Assembly: GCF_945859705.1 (NCBI RefSeq)
Contig: NC_079136.1
Location: forward strand, 83,204,867 to 83,268,866
Origin: Episyrphus balteatus
Taxonomy: Eukaryota > Arthropoda > Insecta > Diptera > Syrphidae
Length of the DNA: 64,000 nucleotides
Direction of reading: 5' to 3'
Position 1 is the first letter of the stretch. Each line of letters opens with the position of its first letter. Positions 22,744 to 35,406 of this stretch are shown here, in pieces. Position numbers and translations under genes: made by a program. Under the pieces are notes generated by a model that did no database searches, was not told the origin of the DNA, and saw only the letters and a program-made list of their open reading frames with translations.

Positions 22744-22930
22744 TAAGGCCGTATGTCTACTAATCTTTTGCAATTGAGGTTTCATTACAGCCTAAATGAG
22801 ATAATTTCGCAAATAAGGTCATTTCAAATCAAATTTTTTTCCTATGCGATTGGGCTTTAGTGAAAACAGTTATTTACAAATTTGACATTTTTTAGTACAA
22901 CGTTTGTGAAAATGAATTCCTCACACATTA

Positions 22931-23404
22931 GGGGTATTCTCGATCTGGTGCAACAGGCCTAGTAAAAATGTAAAATTTTATTTTTTTACAATAGATCGTG
23001 AACGCCCCTCTTCTTATCTATAGTAAATATTGAAGCATGAATGATGTTTTTTTTTCCCACCGTTGCTTCTTCTTTTTTTCAATTTTTTATAATTTAATTA
23101 ATTTTCACTAATTATTTTACATCAAAAGAAACTAAATTACGGGACATGAGTAGCTACAACCATTATAAACAGAATAAAAAAGACAAACTGTTTATCATGG
23201 GCGACGCGACGGTGAGCTGCCATCTGTCAAAAATAATTTTACTCCATTGTATTTTTATTTTGCAATAGGGTTAGGGTATTGCAAAAGTGCAAGACCATTG
23301 TAAAATTTCAATCCATATATTTTGTTGTTGTAGTGTTGTAAGATTTTACACTTTTGCACTTTTGCAATGATACTAGACCAGTTGCATCGGATCGTGAATA
23401 CCCC
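22931..23404. mobile_element. 474-bp MITE with TA target duplication
   Basis: Left end GGGGTATTCTCGATCTGGTG and right end complementary to GGGGTATTCACGATCCGATG give about 34-bp imperfect inverted repeats, flanked by TA at 22929-22930 and 23405-23406. TA duplications fit Tc1/mariner-type mobilisation. A partial relative, with CGTATTCACGATTCGATGCA, is at about 39057. Confidence 0.7.
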
Positions 23405-23734
23405 TATTGACTTCACCTATAATTGCCTGCCTGTGAGTTTGTATGCAAGAGTTATGAGTAATGAAGGGGAAGATGCTAACGGGCAACTGAATTTTCTGCA
23501 ATTTTTGGATATTGCTAAATTTGTTCTCTTTTTAATTCCTGAACAAAGGCTGAATCACGTTTGTAACACTTGCCCTTTAAGACTTTCCCACTTAAACGAC
23601 GATGGATGACAAATCAAAAAACGCCACCAGCAGCGTTTTTGTCTGAAAAGATTCTACAACTGGACGTCTAGCCATACGAAGCAAGATAGTAGTAATATAG
23701 TAGAGATATTCATGCAACGGTATAAACTCTGGGT

Positions 23735-24515
23735 AAAGCCTTAACTACAATGACCTAGAAAGTGAAAAAAGGGCAATTTACAAAAAAGTAAAATTTTTTA
23801 TTTCTCTCTAGCGCTATTTGTTTTGGAAAAAACTATAAAAATTGTTTTTTAAACGCAAAAATAAGCAATAATTTTGTGGTCGAAAAAACTGTCACAAAAT
23901 GAGTTTGAAAATGTTCACTTTTTGACTTTTTGCAAAAAGTGGCCGTTGTAGTTATACCTTAACCTACAACGGCCACTTTTTGCCAAAAGTCAAAAAGTGA
24001 AAATTTTCAAAATCCTTTTGTGACAGTTTTTCCGGCCACAAAATTAAAAATAAAGGCTTAACTACATTGGCTCAAAAAGTGAAAAAGTACAAAAGTGAAA
24101 ATTTTCAAACGCATTTTTGTACAGTTTTTCGGGATGGAAAATTAAAACAAATGATGCAGGAAGCTTATTTTTTGGTCTAAAAAACAATTTGTAAACTCTT
24201 TTTCACAAAAAAATTACGCTAGCCACAAAAAATATATTTTCACTTTTGTACTTTTTCAAAAAGTGGTGTAGTTAAAGCCTTAACTACATTGGCTCAAAAA
24301 GTGAAAAAGTACAAAAGTGAAAATTTTCAAACGCATTTTTGTATGGTTTTTCGGACTACAAAAATAAAACAAATGATGCAGAAAGCTTATTTTTTCGTCT
24401 AAAAAACAATTTGTAAACTCTTTTTTCCAAAAAAAATCCACTAGCAAGAAAAAAAATATTTTCACTTTTGTACTTTTTCAAAAAGTGGTGAATGTAGTTA
24501 AGCCTTAAGGCTTAA
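23735..24515. repeat. Cluster of tandem foldback elements (CTTAACTACATTGGCTC family)
   Basis: At least three palindromic units lie in a row: about 23737-23965 and its partial mirror to 24000, 24054-24279, and 24280-24508. Their ends read AGGCTTAACTACATTGGCTC and GTGTAGTTAAAGCCTT, and the inner arms read AAAAAGTGAAAAAGTACAAA / TTTGTACTTTTTCAAAAAGT. The last two units are near-identical and directly abutting. The ORF at 24280-24465 is a by-product. Confidence 0.7.
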
Positions 24516-25219
24516 TGATGCAGAAAGCTTATTTTTTGGTTTACAAAACAATTTTTATAGTTTGAAAAAGTACATTTGAACTAGACTCTTTGGAGTATTA
24601 TAGGAAACTATAGGAAAGTAAAATTGATAGTTGGTCAAGGAATTTTAACAAGCAAGTTGCAATTCACGTTTTTACTTATAATCAGCAAGTTGTACCTAGT
24701 GTAAATGGGGCATAACATCGAAAGCATCTAAAATGACAACCGGCATGAGTGCGTTCATTTTTAACGTTTTCCAAACACTTCCTATGTTAACTACACACAC
24801 ACACATGCGCTACGTAAAATGTCAGATTTTATAAGTATGCTTGTGTTAGTTTGTGGTGTTGTCAACAATACGTCAGAATTTACAAAAAAGTCCCACAAAC
24901 TTCCGAAATAAAAAATTCTTTTATTTCAAATAAAATAAATATAGAACATAACAAAAAAACAATGAAATAAAAACGATCGTTTTGTAAAATTAAAGGAGAG
25001 ACCATCATCAAAATAAAATAAAAAAAACTTTCTCTCACAGTAACTACTGCTGCCAAACTTAAACAAGTTCTTCTAGATTAAATACAAATTTTTCTTCTCA
25101 TAAATCCTGCAAAAAGTGATAACACCACGTATGCTATTTGGTTTTTATTTTATTGTCTAAAAAAACATGATTGACCTATAAAACGTTGTTTTACTAATTT
25201 TATTCAGATACTCATCAAG

Positions 25220-28200
25220 ATGTATTTACCAATTTCAAAAAAGGACAGCCGAGGTTTTACGTACAGAATCAAAGAAAAATTAAACAGTTGGAAGCGGCTT
25301 ATATTCTCCGATCGCAATTCTAGAAATTTGTTCCTTTTTCTATTGTTAAATTTAAGTTTTGCATTTGTTGAATTATTCTATGGAATATTAACAAACAGTT
25401 TGGGTGAGTATTTAAGAAACAAAAATTAATAACTTTCTTTTTCTAACTTTCAATATTGTAAACTTTATTTTAAAAAGAAATTTTACTAACAAAAATATTA
25501 TAATGTTTTACAAATAGTCAAAAACCCCCTTACAACCATTTATAGATAAGCGACTTTTTTTTTATATAATAAGCTTATTAAATTAAAATTCCCGCTTAAA
25601 ATATTTAAGTTAGTAATGCTTGCCGAATTAACTTTAATCTAATATAACTTACTTTTTAGAATACTTGGATAGGAATAGTTAGATACATCATATGATCGTC
25701 ATAGACAGCCAAGGTCAATAGGTGTAGTATTATTCGATTATGTAGGTACTAATATATGTTCCAATTCCAAAATACATTTTGCGCACGTTAGTTTTCTATA
25801 ATTATGTTATAACTATTTCTTAAAGTGTTTTACACCCTCGTAAGACAAAAGAACACATTAGTTCTGATCTGACTATGTAAAATATTCAAAACATAGCAAA
25901 TTAATTTTTGTTTTTTGAGTTTTGTTACTGTCCCTTTATGATTACAATTAATTTAGTTGACGTTGGAACAATTACAACAATTAAAACTAAAATACCAAAA
26001 TTAAAATTTACAAAATTCTAACATTAATTTTTTTAACAAAAAAACTTTTTATAATATGCATTTCGGCATATTACATGCCATCATCAGCTTTAAATAATAT
26101 GCCGAAATGCATTAAAGATATTTATCTACTATGATTACGGTGACTATATTTCTAGAAGCGAAACCCGGGACAGATAAAAAATTCGTTGGATCGTTTTAAA
26201 ACATTGGTTTTTCAAAAAAAAAAAACAATAATAAAATCAGTTTTCATATTTTTTTCTTAATTTTGATATCAAGATTTCCTAAACGATTTTATGTTAATAT
26301 TTTTGTTGAAATCATTTAAGGTCAAAAAATCAAGAAAACGTTTTTATAATAGGTATCTACTGTTAGTAACTTACAAAAAAAAAAATATTTTATTAATCAA
26401 AATTTTTTAATCAATTTCTAATGTGTCCTTAAAAGTTTTGAAAATAAGCTGGGATCTCTCTTTACAAAATAAAAACTTTTTCGGGTGTAGCTTTTCAACC
26501 TGCCAAACACATACTGGAACTAAATAATTGACAATTTTTTTTTTAAACTAATGCTTTTATTCGGAAAATTAGAAAAACTTTTATTTTCCAACCACTGTTT
26601 TCTTGTTTTCCGTACAAAGTATTTAAAATTTTGAATAGGAAAATCAGAGAATCTGGAAGTACGGGACAATCACGGGACAAATTACAAAATACGGGACACT
26701 TATACGTCCCGGGTTTCTTAAATAAATACCCGGGACAAGCTATAGATATACGGGACAGTCCCGGGTAAACCGGGACTGTCCCGTATATCTGATACTATTG
26801 AACTTGAACTCAAAACGACACGAACGGGCGCATTTACTTGTCAAAAGATATTGAAGCAAAGTGTTTCTTAGCTCTAGTATTTTTTAACCATTAAAAAAGA
26901 TTTTTCAGGAGAACCACGCCTTCTCCCACCAAAAAATGTTCAATAAAATATTGTGAAGAAGCGCAAAATTAGGAAGTCATACTTCAATATTGCCAATAGT
27001 CAACGGACCTGAACCTTGTTCAAAATGTTTAGAAATGGCTAGCCCCAATGGATTTCAGGTTCATTTTGAAGACGAAAATTCTTTCTAACCCACCATTTAA
27101 CAAACGTAGAATTAGATTAAGATGAATTATATAAAGAGATTAAAGAATGCAATGGCGGGACGGTTAGTGTTGTATGAATAAATATACAATCACCCCAGTT
27201 CTGATTTTCGTTTACAAAAGCAATACTTTCGTTTTAAAAAAGAAAGGTTCCACATTTCAATTCTTTTTGACGTTTTCATTTCGTTTGATTTTGGTACACC
27301 GTTTTTAAATCTGTGTGAAAACCAATTTCGGTAACGAATTCAATTCGGAGCGAAAATCAGAACAATATTATAAAAAGTTGATTTAAATTCGTTGCACACT
27401 TTTCCATCATTCTTTATTTGCATCTTTTCTGTATTCAATTTTTGATGAAAGACCTGGAAGCACCAGCTTTCAAATATAAAAAAAATCATTAAAATCGGTT
27501 CACCCAGTCGAAAGTTCTGGTGAACCGATTTTAATGATTTAAAATCGGTTCACCAGAATACGAATTGAGAACCTTTCCTTTTTTTGAATTTTATGAATCC
27601 TTATTTTACTTTTTTAGTTTTATTCCATTAACTCGTGTTGTTTCAAAACGCCCTTAAACAAAGCGGTTTTTCTTTTTTTAATTATTAATTTCTCAAAAAA
27701 CTACCTACATATGTATGTATTTTAATTTCTAAATGAAATTACTTACAAAATTTTCCGAAAAGCAAAAAATGATTAAAAATTTATTAATACCTACCAACTT
27801 TTCTCTACTATAAAAAAATTATTCGTTTAAAAATCGGCTATTTCTTAACTTTTTTAAAAACGTAATTAAAAACGAAAAATCTGTCAAATCGCGCACAAAT
27901 TTTAAAATTTAGTGTTTTAATTGGCGACTTTAAATTTAATAGAGTGTGAATAAATAAGGGCCTTTTATGATTTTTTAAAAATCTTATTTAAATATACATA
28001 AATGAAAAACAATATTTTCGAATTTTTTTTGACTAGTACAGTCAAATTAGGCGAAAAAAGGGTAAGAGTAAGACTAAAATTCTTGTAATTATCTTTGTTT
28101 GGACATTCAATACAATACATTCAATACATACGGAGGGCTCCAGTCGTCCCTACGCTTGCTGTTCTCTGGATTTTCTTAAGTTTGTTGATGATATATGCTT

Positions 28201-31200
28201 TACTAAGTGCAGGCCACCAAACAATGGCGCCGTAGGTAAGAATGGGTCGTACAACCGCTGTGTAAGTCCATAGAATCATTTTTGATTTAAGACCCCATTT
28301 TTTCAAAAAGGTTTTACTGCAGGCATAGAAAGCAATACTCGCCTTTCTAACCCGCTCTTCTATATTTAGCTTCCAGCTCAGTTTAGTGTCTAAAATTACA
28401 CCTAAATATTTTGCGCTAGAAAAAAGTGATAAGATTTGGCAGTTAAGCTGAGGTAGAGGAAAGGCAGGGATTTTGGTTTTAGTTGTAAAAAGCATCAGTT
28501 CCGTTTTACTTTGATTAACTCCTAGGCCACAGCTCGTAGCCCAGTTGCTAACTTTTCTCAAAGCCGTGTCAGTGATTTCACTGATCACGGGTAAAAACTT
28601 TCCTGATACAAGTACGACCAGATCATCCGCATATGCCACTGCCTTCACTCCACTTCTCTCAAGCTTCACGAGGATATTGTTCATGACAAGGAGCCATAAC
28701 AGGGGGGAAAGAACGCCACCCTGAGGCGTACCCCTGTTGACGCACTTAAAATAGTTTGAATTTCCTAAACTTGCTTGAATTTTTCTCGATTGAATTCTAT
28801 TCGATTTTACAGCTAAGCGAAAAAAAATTTTGTCAAAACATAATAAGGACTTATCATCTTTTGAAAATAAACAGCAACTTTTTTTTATGAGTAATTGACT
28901 ACACATAAAGAAGCTGACTACTGACTCAAAATCTTAAGTTGAAAGCGTCTTTCACGTAAAATATCTACTCGAAACATTATATTCTATTCACAAATGCAAT
29001 TGTTTGATAGACTGAGGCTTTAAAAATAAAATGCACGACTGGGTCGCACGAACTTGCTCTTAGAGTTAAAGTTGCTTAAATTTTTAAGACTTTTTATATA
29101 GAAATTTGGAAAATGTAGGTACCTACTATATAGGTAAAAAAAAAAAATAAAATTAGTTTTTTAAGAAAATAAAATAAAATCTGAAATCAAATTGCCCTCC
29201 AAAACAAGTATGCAATTTTGATTGATATATTAACATGCATTTTTAGAAAAAAAAAATTTTCAAAATCGTTAGAGCCGTTTTTTAAAAATCAAATTTTTTA
29301 TAAATAATTTTTTGGAAAAAAAGTTTTAAAATAATATTGGTATGCCATTTTGTAAAAATCACTAATCAACATCTAAAAAAAAAATTTCAAAAAAATTCAA
29401 TGTCCCGTTTTCGAAAATTTGATTTTTGAAAAAATAATTTTCAACATTTTTTTAAAAATCCAAAAATTATTTTTTTTGAAATTTTGTTTTTGGTTTATAT
29501 TTAAATTATATAAATGCTTCTTCACAAAAAGTTTCGTTGAAATCGAATAAGCTCTTTCAGAGATAATCGGATTTGAAAAAAACGGTTCTATGGCAGGTAC
29601 CGTTAATAATGATTTTCAAAAAAAAAAATTTTTATTGAAAGATAGACCTTGTCTTAAAACTAACATTTGAATTTTTTAAACAAAATCGTTGGAGCCGTTT
29701 TTGAGAAATTTCAAATTTACTAAAATCGGTATATGACAAGTACCGTTATTTTTGGTCCAAAAAAATTAATTCCAAAAACCCCTCTGGAGAGGCGCCAAAT
29801 AATGCTACATACCAAGTTTGACATCAATCGGTTCATCCGTTAAGCTGTAGCTTCGTTTACAGACAGACAGACTGACAGACGGACGGACAGACGGACTTCC
29901 GGGACCCACTTTTTTGGCATTCTCTACCATCGTAATGTCATGGAAAAATGCTATCTCAACTTTTTTTTTTTTTGTACGAATGCATAACTTGATATATAGT
30001 ACCTATATCGGAAGTAAAAATTGTATATTCATTTTAAAACTAATTTCACATTCGTTTATTTTCAAAGTATGATAAGTCCAAAATCGTTTTTATTTTTTAT
30101 CTTTTGAACTATCAGTCCAAAAAGTAAATACCAAACGATATTCTGTAGCTAGGTAAAAGTCCTACAAAATATATTTTTTATACATTTTGCTACACTTAAC
30201 AAAAGAAAATAGAACGTTTTTTTTTCTCCTGAAAAATTTCAAATCATGGACTTATCATGTTTTGAAAATAAATGATTCAATTGTCAAGTGCAGGACTACA
30301 AACTGTGGTTGCATCGCTGCATAGATCCTTGTAAAAAATTATATTGAATACCTAGGTAAGAGGACCTATTTAAATCGAAATGATTTAGGTATCTTACATT
30401 GATTTAGGTACCTTACATTCTAAGCTAATTGGGTCATCAAGCAAGGTTGCTTATGACCGCCATCTCTACCTACTTAGGTACCTTACATTATTTCATTTAC
30501 AACAGTCGGTTTATGCTATCTAATACTTATAGGCTATTGATTATGTAGTTTAGAAAGGAACTAAGACGTTCACGGGTTTTTATTGCAGGAATCGTTCAAT
30601 GGGTTATAAAAGAAGATAAAACCGCGGAGTGCTATTAAATGAGAGGGTGGAAACTGAAGATAGGGGTGCAAAAGCCCCCTTTTTGGTTTTTTCAATATAC
30701 CTCGTAAACCAAGCAAAATATTGATATATTTCACATAAAACTTTTTGTAGAGAATTAAATTTCCTATTGGAATAATGTTTTTTAAAAATTGAAAAAAAAA
30801 AATTTCCATACCAAAATAGTCGAAACAATCATAAAAAAAATATCAAAAAAATCGATTTTTTGAGTTTTTTTGCTTTTTTAGTTGTACATTTTTTTTGGGT
30901 TGAGATAGACATAAACATTGCTCCAAAGAAAAAAAGAAGATTAAATTTCCTTCAAACTGCTGTGCTCACTAAATTTTTTCATTGAAAATTAACCGAAGTA
31001 TGGCCATTTTAATCTATCTTTTTTTTCGCATTTTTAGTTTTACTCAAGTAAAACAGAAACATTTGAGGGGAAAGTACGATAACTTAAGCACCAAGAACTG
31101 ATAATAAGATTTTGTAGAGGGGTAAAATACAATCATTGTTTACTATGGGAGAGGGGGTCAATGTCCCCCCGTTTTGGCGGGAGGGGCAATTTTCTAAAAA

Positions 31201-33803
31201 AAATACTTAAAATAAAAAAAAATTATTAAAAAACAACGGCAACACTTACAGTTTTGATTGATACTTTTTTCAAAAGCTAGAACTATAAACTTAATATTAA
31301 TTTTAAAATGAAGTTATTTTAATCAATTGTTTTTGAAATATCCGATTTCAAAGCCAAAACTTGTGAAAAAAAAGTTTAAAAAGCACATTGAGTACAATTT
31401 TCACAGAGACTGCGGACTTCAATACAAAATTGCTCGACAAAGTAAACTGCCTTAATTGATTTGTTATCAAATCATGAAAATCATAATGTTCCTATGCCTT
31501 CTACTTTTTGAGAAAATTGAAAAATAGACAAAATACTTTCTTTATCGGAATCACTCGTTTATTTCAAAAAGAATTGATTAAAATAACTTCATTTTAAAAT
31601 AAATATTAAGTTTATAATTCTAGCATTTGAAAAAAAGTATTAATCAAAACTGTAAGTGTTGCCGTTGTTTTTTAATAATTTTTTTTTATTTTAAGTATTT
31701 TTTTTAGAAAATTGCCCCTCCCGCCAAAACGGGGGGACATTGACCCCCTCTCCCATAGTAAACAATGATTGTATTTTACCCCTCTACAAAATCTTATTAT
31801 CAGTTCTTGGTGCTTAAGTTATCGTACTTTCCCCTCAAATGTTTCTGTTTTACTTGAGTAAAACTAAAAATGCGAAAAAAAGATAGATTAAAATGGCCAT
31901 ACTTCGGTTAATTTTCAATGAAAAAATTTAGTGAGCACAGCAGTTTGAAGGAAATTTAATCTTCTTTTTTTCTTTGGAGCAATGTTTATGTCTATCTCAA
32001 CCCAAAAAAAATGTACAACTAAAAAAGCAAAAAAACTCAAAAAATCGATTTTTTTGATATTTTTTTTATGATTGTTTCGACTATTTTGGTATGGAAATTT
32101 TTTTTTTCAATTTTTAAAAAACATTATTCCAATAGGAAATTTAATTCTCTACAAAAAGTTGTATGTGAAATATATCAATATTTTGCTTGGTTTACGAGGT
32201 ATATTGAAAAAACCAAAAAGGGGGCTTTTGCACCCCTATCTTCAGTTTCCACCCTCTCATTTAATAGCACTCCGCGGTTTTATCTTCTTTTATAACCCAT
32301 TGAACGATTCCTGCAATAAAAACCCGTGAACGTCTTAGTTCCTTATTACCCTGTTTTTTTCGACATAATCAATAGCCTATTACTGTGTGCTTTTGTTCTA
32401 CAAGATAGAACTTTTTCGCTAATTTTGTTTTAATGATTTCTTAATTTGTCTTGTCCTTTCAAAGAAAAGGTGATAAGATTTATCTGCAGGTATTAATGTA
32501 GTTGTTTAGTTATTTTCCAAATGTTTTCTGATGAAATGTTTTTATTATCCTTAAAGTAAGACAAAAACAAATTTTTCTTAAATTGAGGAAAGAATTCAAG
32601 CATCGCCAGAAAAGTAGAAGAGAATTGCACAATATAGAATTGATTCTTAATTATAAATTACATATATCGAAGCTTATTTTTTTTAAGTAATACGTACACA
32701 ATTAGAGATATCTCGAAAATATCAAAATTGATTTGAATACCATGAAAACATTTATGTATGAAATTGACGTGGCTGAATTTTCAAAAATGTTTTTTTTTTC
32801 TAAATAACACTTTATTTTTTTCTTTTTAATTTCAGGTCTCATTTCAGACTCATTTCATATGTTTTTCGATTGTACAGGTCTACTAGCCGGTCTAGCTGCA
32901 TCTGTTATAACTAAGTGGAAAGCTAATGATAAATTCTCCTATGGCTATGTGCGAGCCGAAGTACTAGCTGGCTTTGTGAACAGCCTTTTCCTGTTGTTTA
33001 TTGCATTCTTTATTCTATCAGAAGGTGTAGAGCGTCTCATTGAGCCACCAGAGGTGAAACACGAACGATTATTTGTTGTTTCTGTGCTTGGTCTTCTGGT
33101 AAATCTAGTAGGTATATATGCATTCCAACATGGTCATGGACACTCGCATGGCGGTGGTGGCCACGGACATTCACATGGCGGCGGAGGCCATGGACACTCT
33201 CACAGTTCTCCCAGTAACCACATCGATCATGGTGAAATGCTCACTATCACAGTAGAAGATCCTCAAAATCATGGTCATGGTCATAGTCATAATCATGGGA
33301 GTCACGGTCATAGCCATAATGGCAGTAGTAGCGTTGCAATAAGCGATTTGGGTGGCAATAATTCTCAAATTATGCGAGGAGTTTTCCTGCATATTTTGGC
33401 CGATACTCTAGGATCTGTTGGAGTAATTATTTCTGCTGTTCTAATGCAAATGTTTGGATGGATGATTGCAGATCCTATTTGTTCAATATTTATTGCCCTA
33501 TTAATTGCAATGAGTGTTTTGAGTCTTATCAAAGAATCGATTATGATTCTTATGCAACGTCAACCCCAAGAACTCGATGGAGTTTTACGTCAATGCTATC
33601 AAAAAGTGGAGGCACTGGGTGGTGTTCAATCGGTGCAGGAGCCACACTTCTGGACATTGTGCTCGAATGTGTATGTTGGTGCGATAAAGTTGGAGGTAAA
33701 GAAAGACTGTGTACCTAAGTACGTGTTGACGCATGCGCGAATGATATTTGAATCAGTTGGAGTGAAGCAAATTTACATTCAATTAGATTATGTAGATGTA
33801 TGA
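25220..33803 (+). CDS. ZnT86D: Zinc transporter of the SLC30A7 (ZnT7/ZnT86D) type
   Basis: Coding exons 25220-25403 and 32836-33803 (phase 1 junction, TTTGG|GTGAGT and TTTCAG|GTCTCA) give 383 aa, close to vertebrate ZnT7. The cation diffusion facilitator fold has six predicted membrane segments. The zinc-site HxxxD motifs are at H69-D73 (FHMFFD) in TM2 and H247-D251 (HILAD) in TM5. Between TM4 and TM5, residues 160-222 form a His/Gly-rich loop (HGHGHSHGGGGHGHSH), as expected for this subfamily. ZnT7-type carriers move zinc from cytosol into the early secretory pathway. An acceptor-like TTTATTCAG ends 13 nt before the ATG, so a 5' UTR intron is likely. The 7.4-kb coding intron is full of repeats. 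Identity is secure. Confidence 0.95.
26744..26790. repeat. Perfect CCCGG-rich hairpin
   Basis: Arms AGATATACGGGACAGTCCCG and reverse complement, separated by a 7-nt loop. Further ACGGGACA / TCCCGGGT motifs upstream (26660-26740) form weaker partners. It stands out by GC content in AT-rich surroundings. It is probably part of a degraded foldback element. Confidence 0.7.
28121..28906 (-). pseudogene. Non-LTR retrotransposon reverse transcriptase, 3' fragment
   Basis: An open frame of about 260 codons carries reverse transcriptase motifs: GTPQGGVLSPLLW, the catalytic YADD box (AVAYADDLVVLV), a WATSCGLGVNQSKTELM stretch, KYLGVILDTKLSW, and the C-terminal TYGAIVWWPAL and QRTASVGTTGALR segment. 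This is the layout of insect Jockey/I-superfamily non-LTR elements. The frame stops right after TGALR, where the RT/RNase H linker should continue, and no endonuclease domain lies upstream. It is a dead fragment inside the zinc transporter intron, on the opposite strand. Confidence 0.88.
29024..29960. repeat. Interspersed repeat, AATAAAATGCACGACTGGGT family, intact-looking copy
   Basis: Starts AATAAAATGCACGACTGGGT and ends with a GACAGACAGACTGACAGACG tract followed by TTCCGGGACCCACTTTTTTG. Other copies start at 47753 (interrupted by a 952-bp insertion), 55082 (diverged, ending near 57120-57190) and 62727 (head fragment only). No ORF and no inverted repeats at the ends. The class is unknown. 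Confidence 0.7.
30531..32378. mobile_element. 1.85-kb inverted-repeat element with arms of about 815 bp
   Basis: Terminal AGGCTATTGATTATG and CATAATCAATAGCCT bound two nearly identical reverse-complement arms, about 30531-31345 and 31560-32378, around a loop of about 215 bp. The shared outer block includes AGACGTTCACGGGTTTTTAT and its complement AACCCGTGAACGTCTTAGTT. A left TA and a right TA next to GGCTATT/AATAGCC may be a TA target duplication or the last bases of the repeat. Same family as 7718-9362. It encodes no protein; mirrored ORFs on both strands are artefacts. Confidence 0.88.
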
Positions 33804-34786
33804 TAATTGTGCAGTTAGGATTACAATATACTTAATTAATGTTTTTTTTTTTTATTATTAAAATACAAAACGAAAATTAGCGAACGAACTTCTGTTGCAA
33901 TGTTTTAATATTGATTTTTATACATACTTTCAATTTATTTGAAAAAAAAAAAACGAAATAGTTGATAAATTTAGTCAGAGATTATTTTTATTAATTTATT
34001 TACCATTCCAGTAATCTTTGCACAGAAATAATGTATTTAAGAAAAAAAAAAAAAATCTAAAATTTTTTTACCAATCCTCTTCGCTGTCCAACTAAAAAAC
34101 CTAACCGCTAATTTATTTGCTGGATAAGTTGAAATAAAAACCGAACATGAGCTACTTTTAAAGAATAATTATATTGTCTGCTGTTTACTGACAGTTAGTA
34201 TGTTTTACATCATATAGGAATTTAAGAAATAAATAACAAAAAAAAATATTTATAAATCGAACGATAAAATTGTAAATACAAAAACTTAAGCGCTCATAAT
34301 AATATAAATAATTGTGTTTTATTTTAAAACTGATTTTTAAAACGATTACAAAAGAAACTTCTTTTTCTGCATTGAATTTATAAATCATTCACTATTAATT
34401 AGCTATTTATGTAATACGGTTGTATAATCTGTTATGTATTAAGATTTTTTTCTAGGGCACCACTTCTTTGAATCAAGAATGTCTGTTTCTTTCCCGTGTC
34501 CCGTCTGATCCTACTTTGAACTTTCTTTCAAATGACACTTAAGTTCCACTATATTTCCTGCTGAAACGGTTTTTAAAGAATTGCTGATCTTCAGCCTCTT
34601 ATCAAACAAGCTTCTATCTCTTTGATAAGGGATACGCAGTTTATGAACATTTATGATATTAGCGACTATCGATCACAGGTTTTATCGAAATGATTGAATA
34701 GTTGTATTGTGTTAGTAAGACCATAATGAACAAATAATGGTGACAAAAACTATTAAAAAGTAATTTAGTATAATAATGTGATAATT
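33804..34786. other. Zinc transporter 3' UTR and AT-rich intergenic region
   Basis: The 3' UTR follows directly after the TGA at 33801-33803. AAATAAAA near 34132 is a plausible polyadenylation signal. Beyond it the sequence is AT-rich, with no gene seen. Confidence 0.4.
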
Positions 34787-35406
34787 ACACCGGCACACAA
34801 AAAAAAAAAGTGTCATGAACCAGAAACCAGACCTATCTTTCTATATGTTTTTGGGCACGCTGAATCCGAATTTGAAGTCCGTTTGGCCCCATCACCCTCC
34901 AGTTTTGAGCTGTGAGTGCATTTTGTTTGAATTTTTATGACTTTTTTGGAGTTTTTTGCATTTTTCTCAAAACTGAAGGGTGACCGGGCAAAACGGACTT
35001 GAAAATCGGATTCAGCGGTCCCAAAAACATATAGAAAGATAGGTCTGCTTCCTAGTACATGAAACTTTTTTTTTTGTGTGCCGGGTATGACAGCGACATG
35101 TCGCGACAGTGCTAGCACACAAAAAAAAAGTTGTATGAACCAGAAACCAGACCTATCTTTCTATATGTTTTTGGGACCGCTGAATCCGAATTTCAAGTCC
35201 GTTTTTCCCGGTCACCCTCCAGTTTTGAGAAAAGTGTAAAAAAGACCCCAAAAACTACCTTTTTTTGAGTTTTTTGCATATTACTCAAAACTGGAGGGTG
35301 ACAGGGCCAAACGGACTTGAAATTCGGATTCAGCGGTCCCAAAAACATATAGAAAGATAGGTCTGGTTTCTGGTTCATGACACTTTTTTTTTTGTGTGCC
35401 GGTGTT
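34787..35406. repeat. Two linked palindromic elements (CCGGCACACAAAA family)
   Basis: Unit 1 (34790-35084) and unit 2 (35114-35403) each have arms with AACCAGAAACCAGACCTATC, TTTCTATATGTTTTTGGG and CACCCTCCAGTTTTGAG, mirrored in the second half. The outermost sequence ACACCGGCACACAAAA pairs with TTTTGTGTGCCGGTGT across both units. The 30 nt between the units contains the small palindrome GCGACATGTCGC. No coding capacity. Confidence 0.8.

Larger units (their letters stand above)
25404..32835 (+). other. 7.4-kb intron of the zinc transporter gene
   Basis: Bounded by GTGAGT and TTTCAG. It contains, in order: a short hairpin with ATGCATTTCGGCATA at 26053-26114; a CCCGGG-rich foldback at 26660-26800; a minus-strand reverse transcriptase fragment (28121-28906); a CACGACTGGG-type interspersed repeat (29024-29960); and the 1.85-kb inverted-repeat element (30531-32378). 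The remainder is AT-rich without genes. Confidence 0.85.

Noticed and set aside
28121..28906. A functional host reverse transcriptase gene
   Set aside because: Typical mobile-element motifs, truncated at both ends, antisense in an intron.
30570..32329. Similar 75-85 aa ORFs on both strands near 30.6-30.8 and 32.1-32.3 kb
   Set aside because: They are mirror images caused by the inverted arms of one element. Not proteins.
33171..33718. Minus and alternate-frame ORFs in zinc transporter exon 2
   Set aside because: They overlap the His-rich and membrane-coding frame and have no conserved features.
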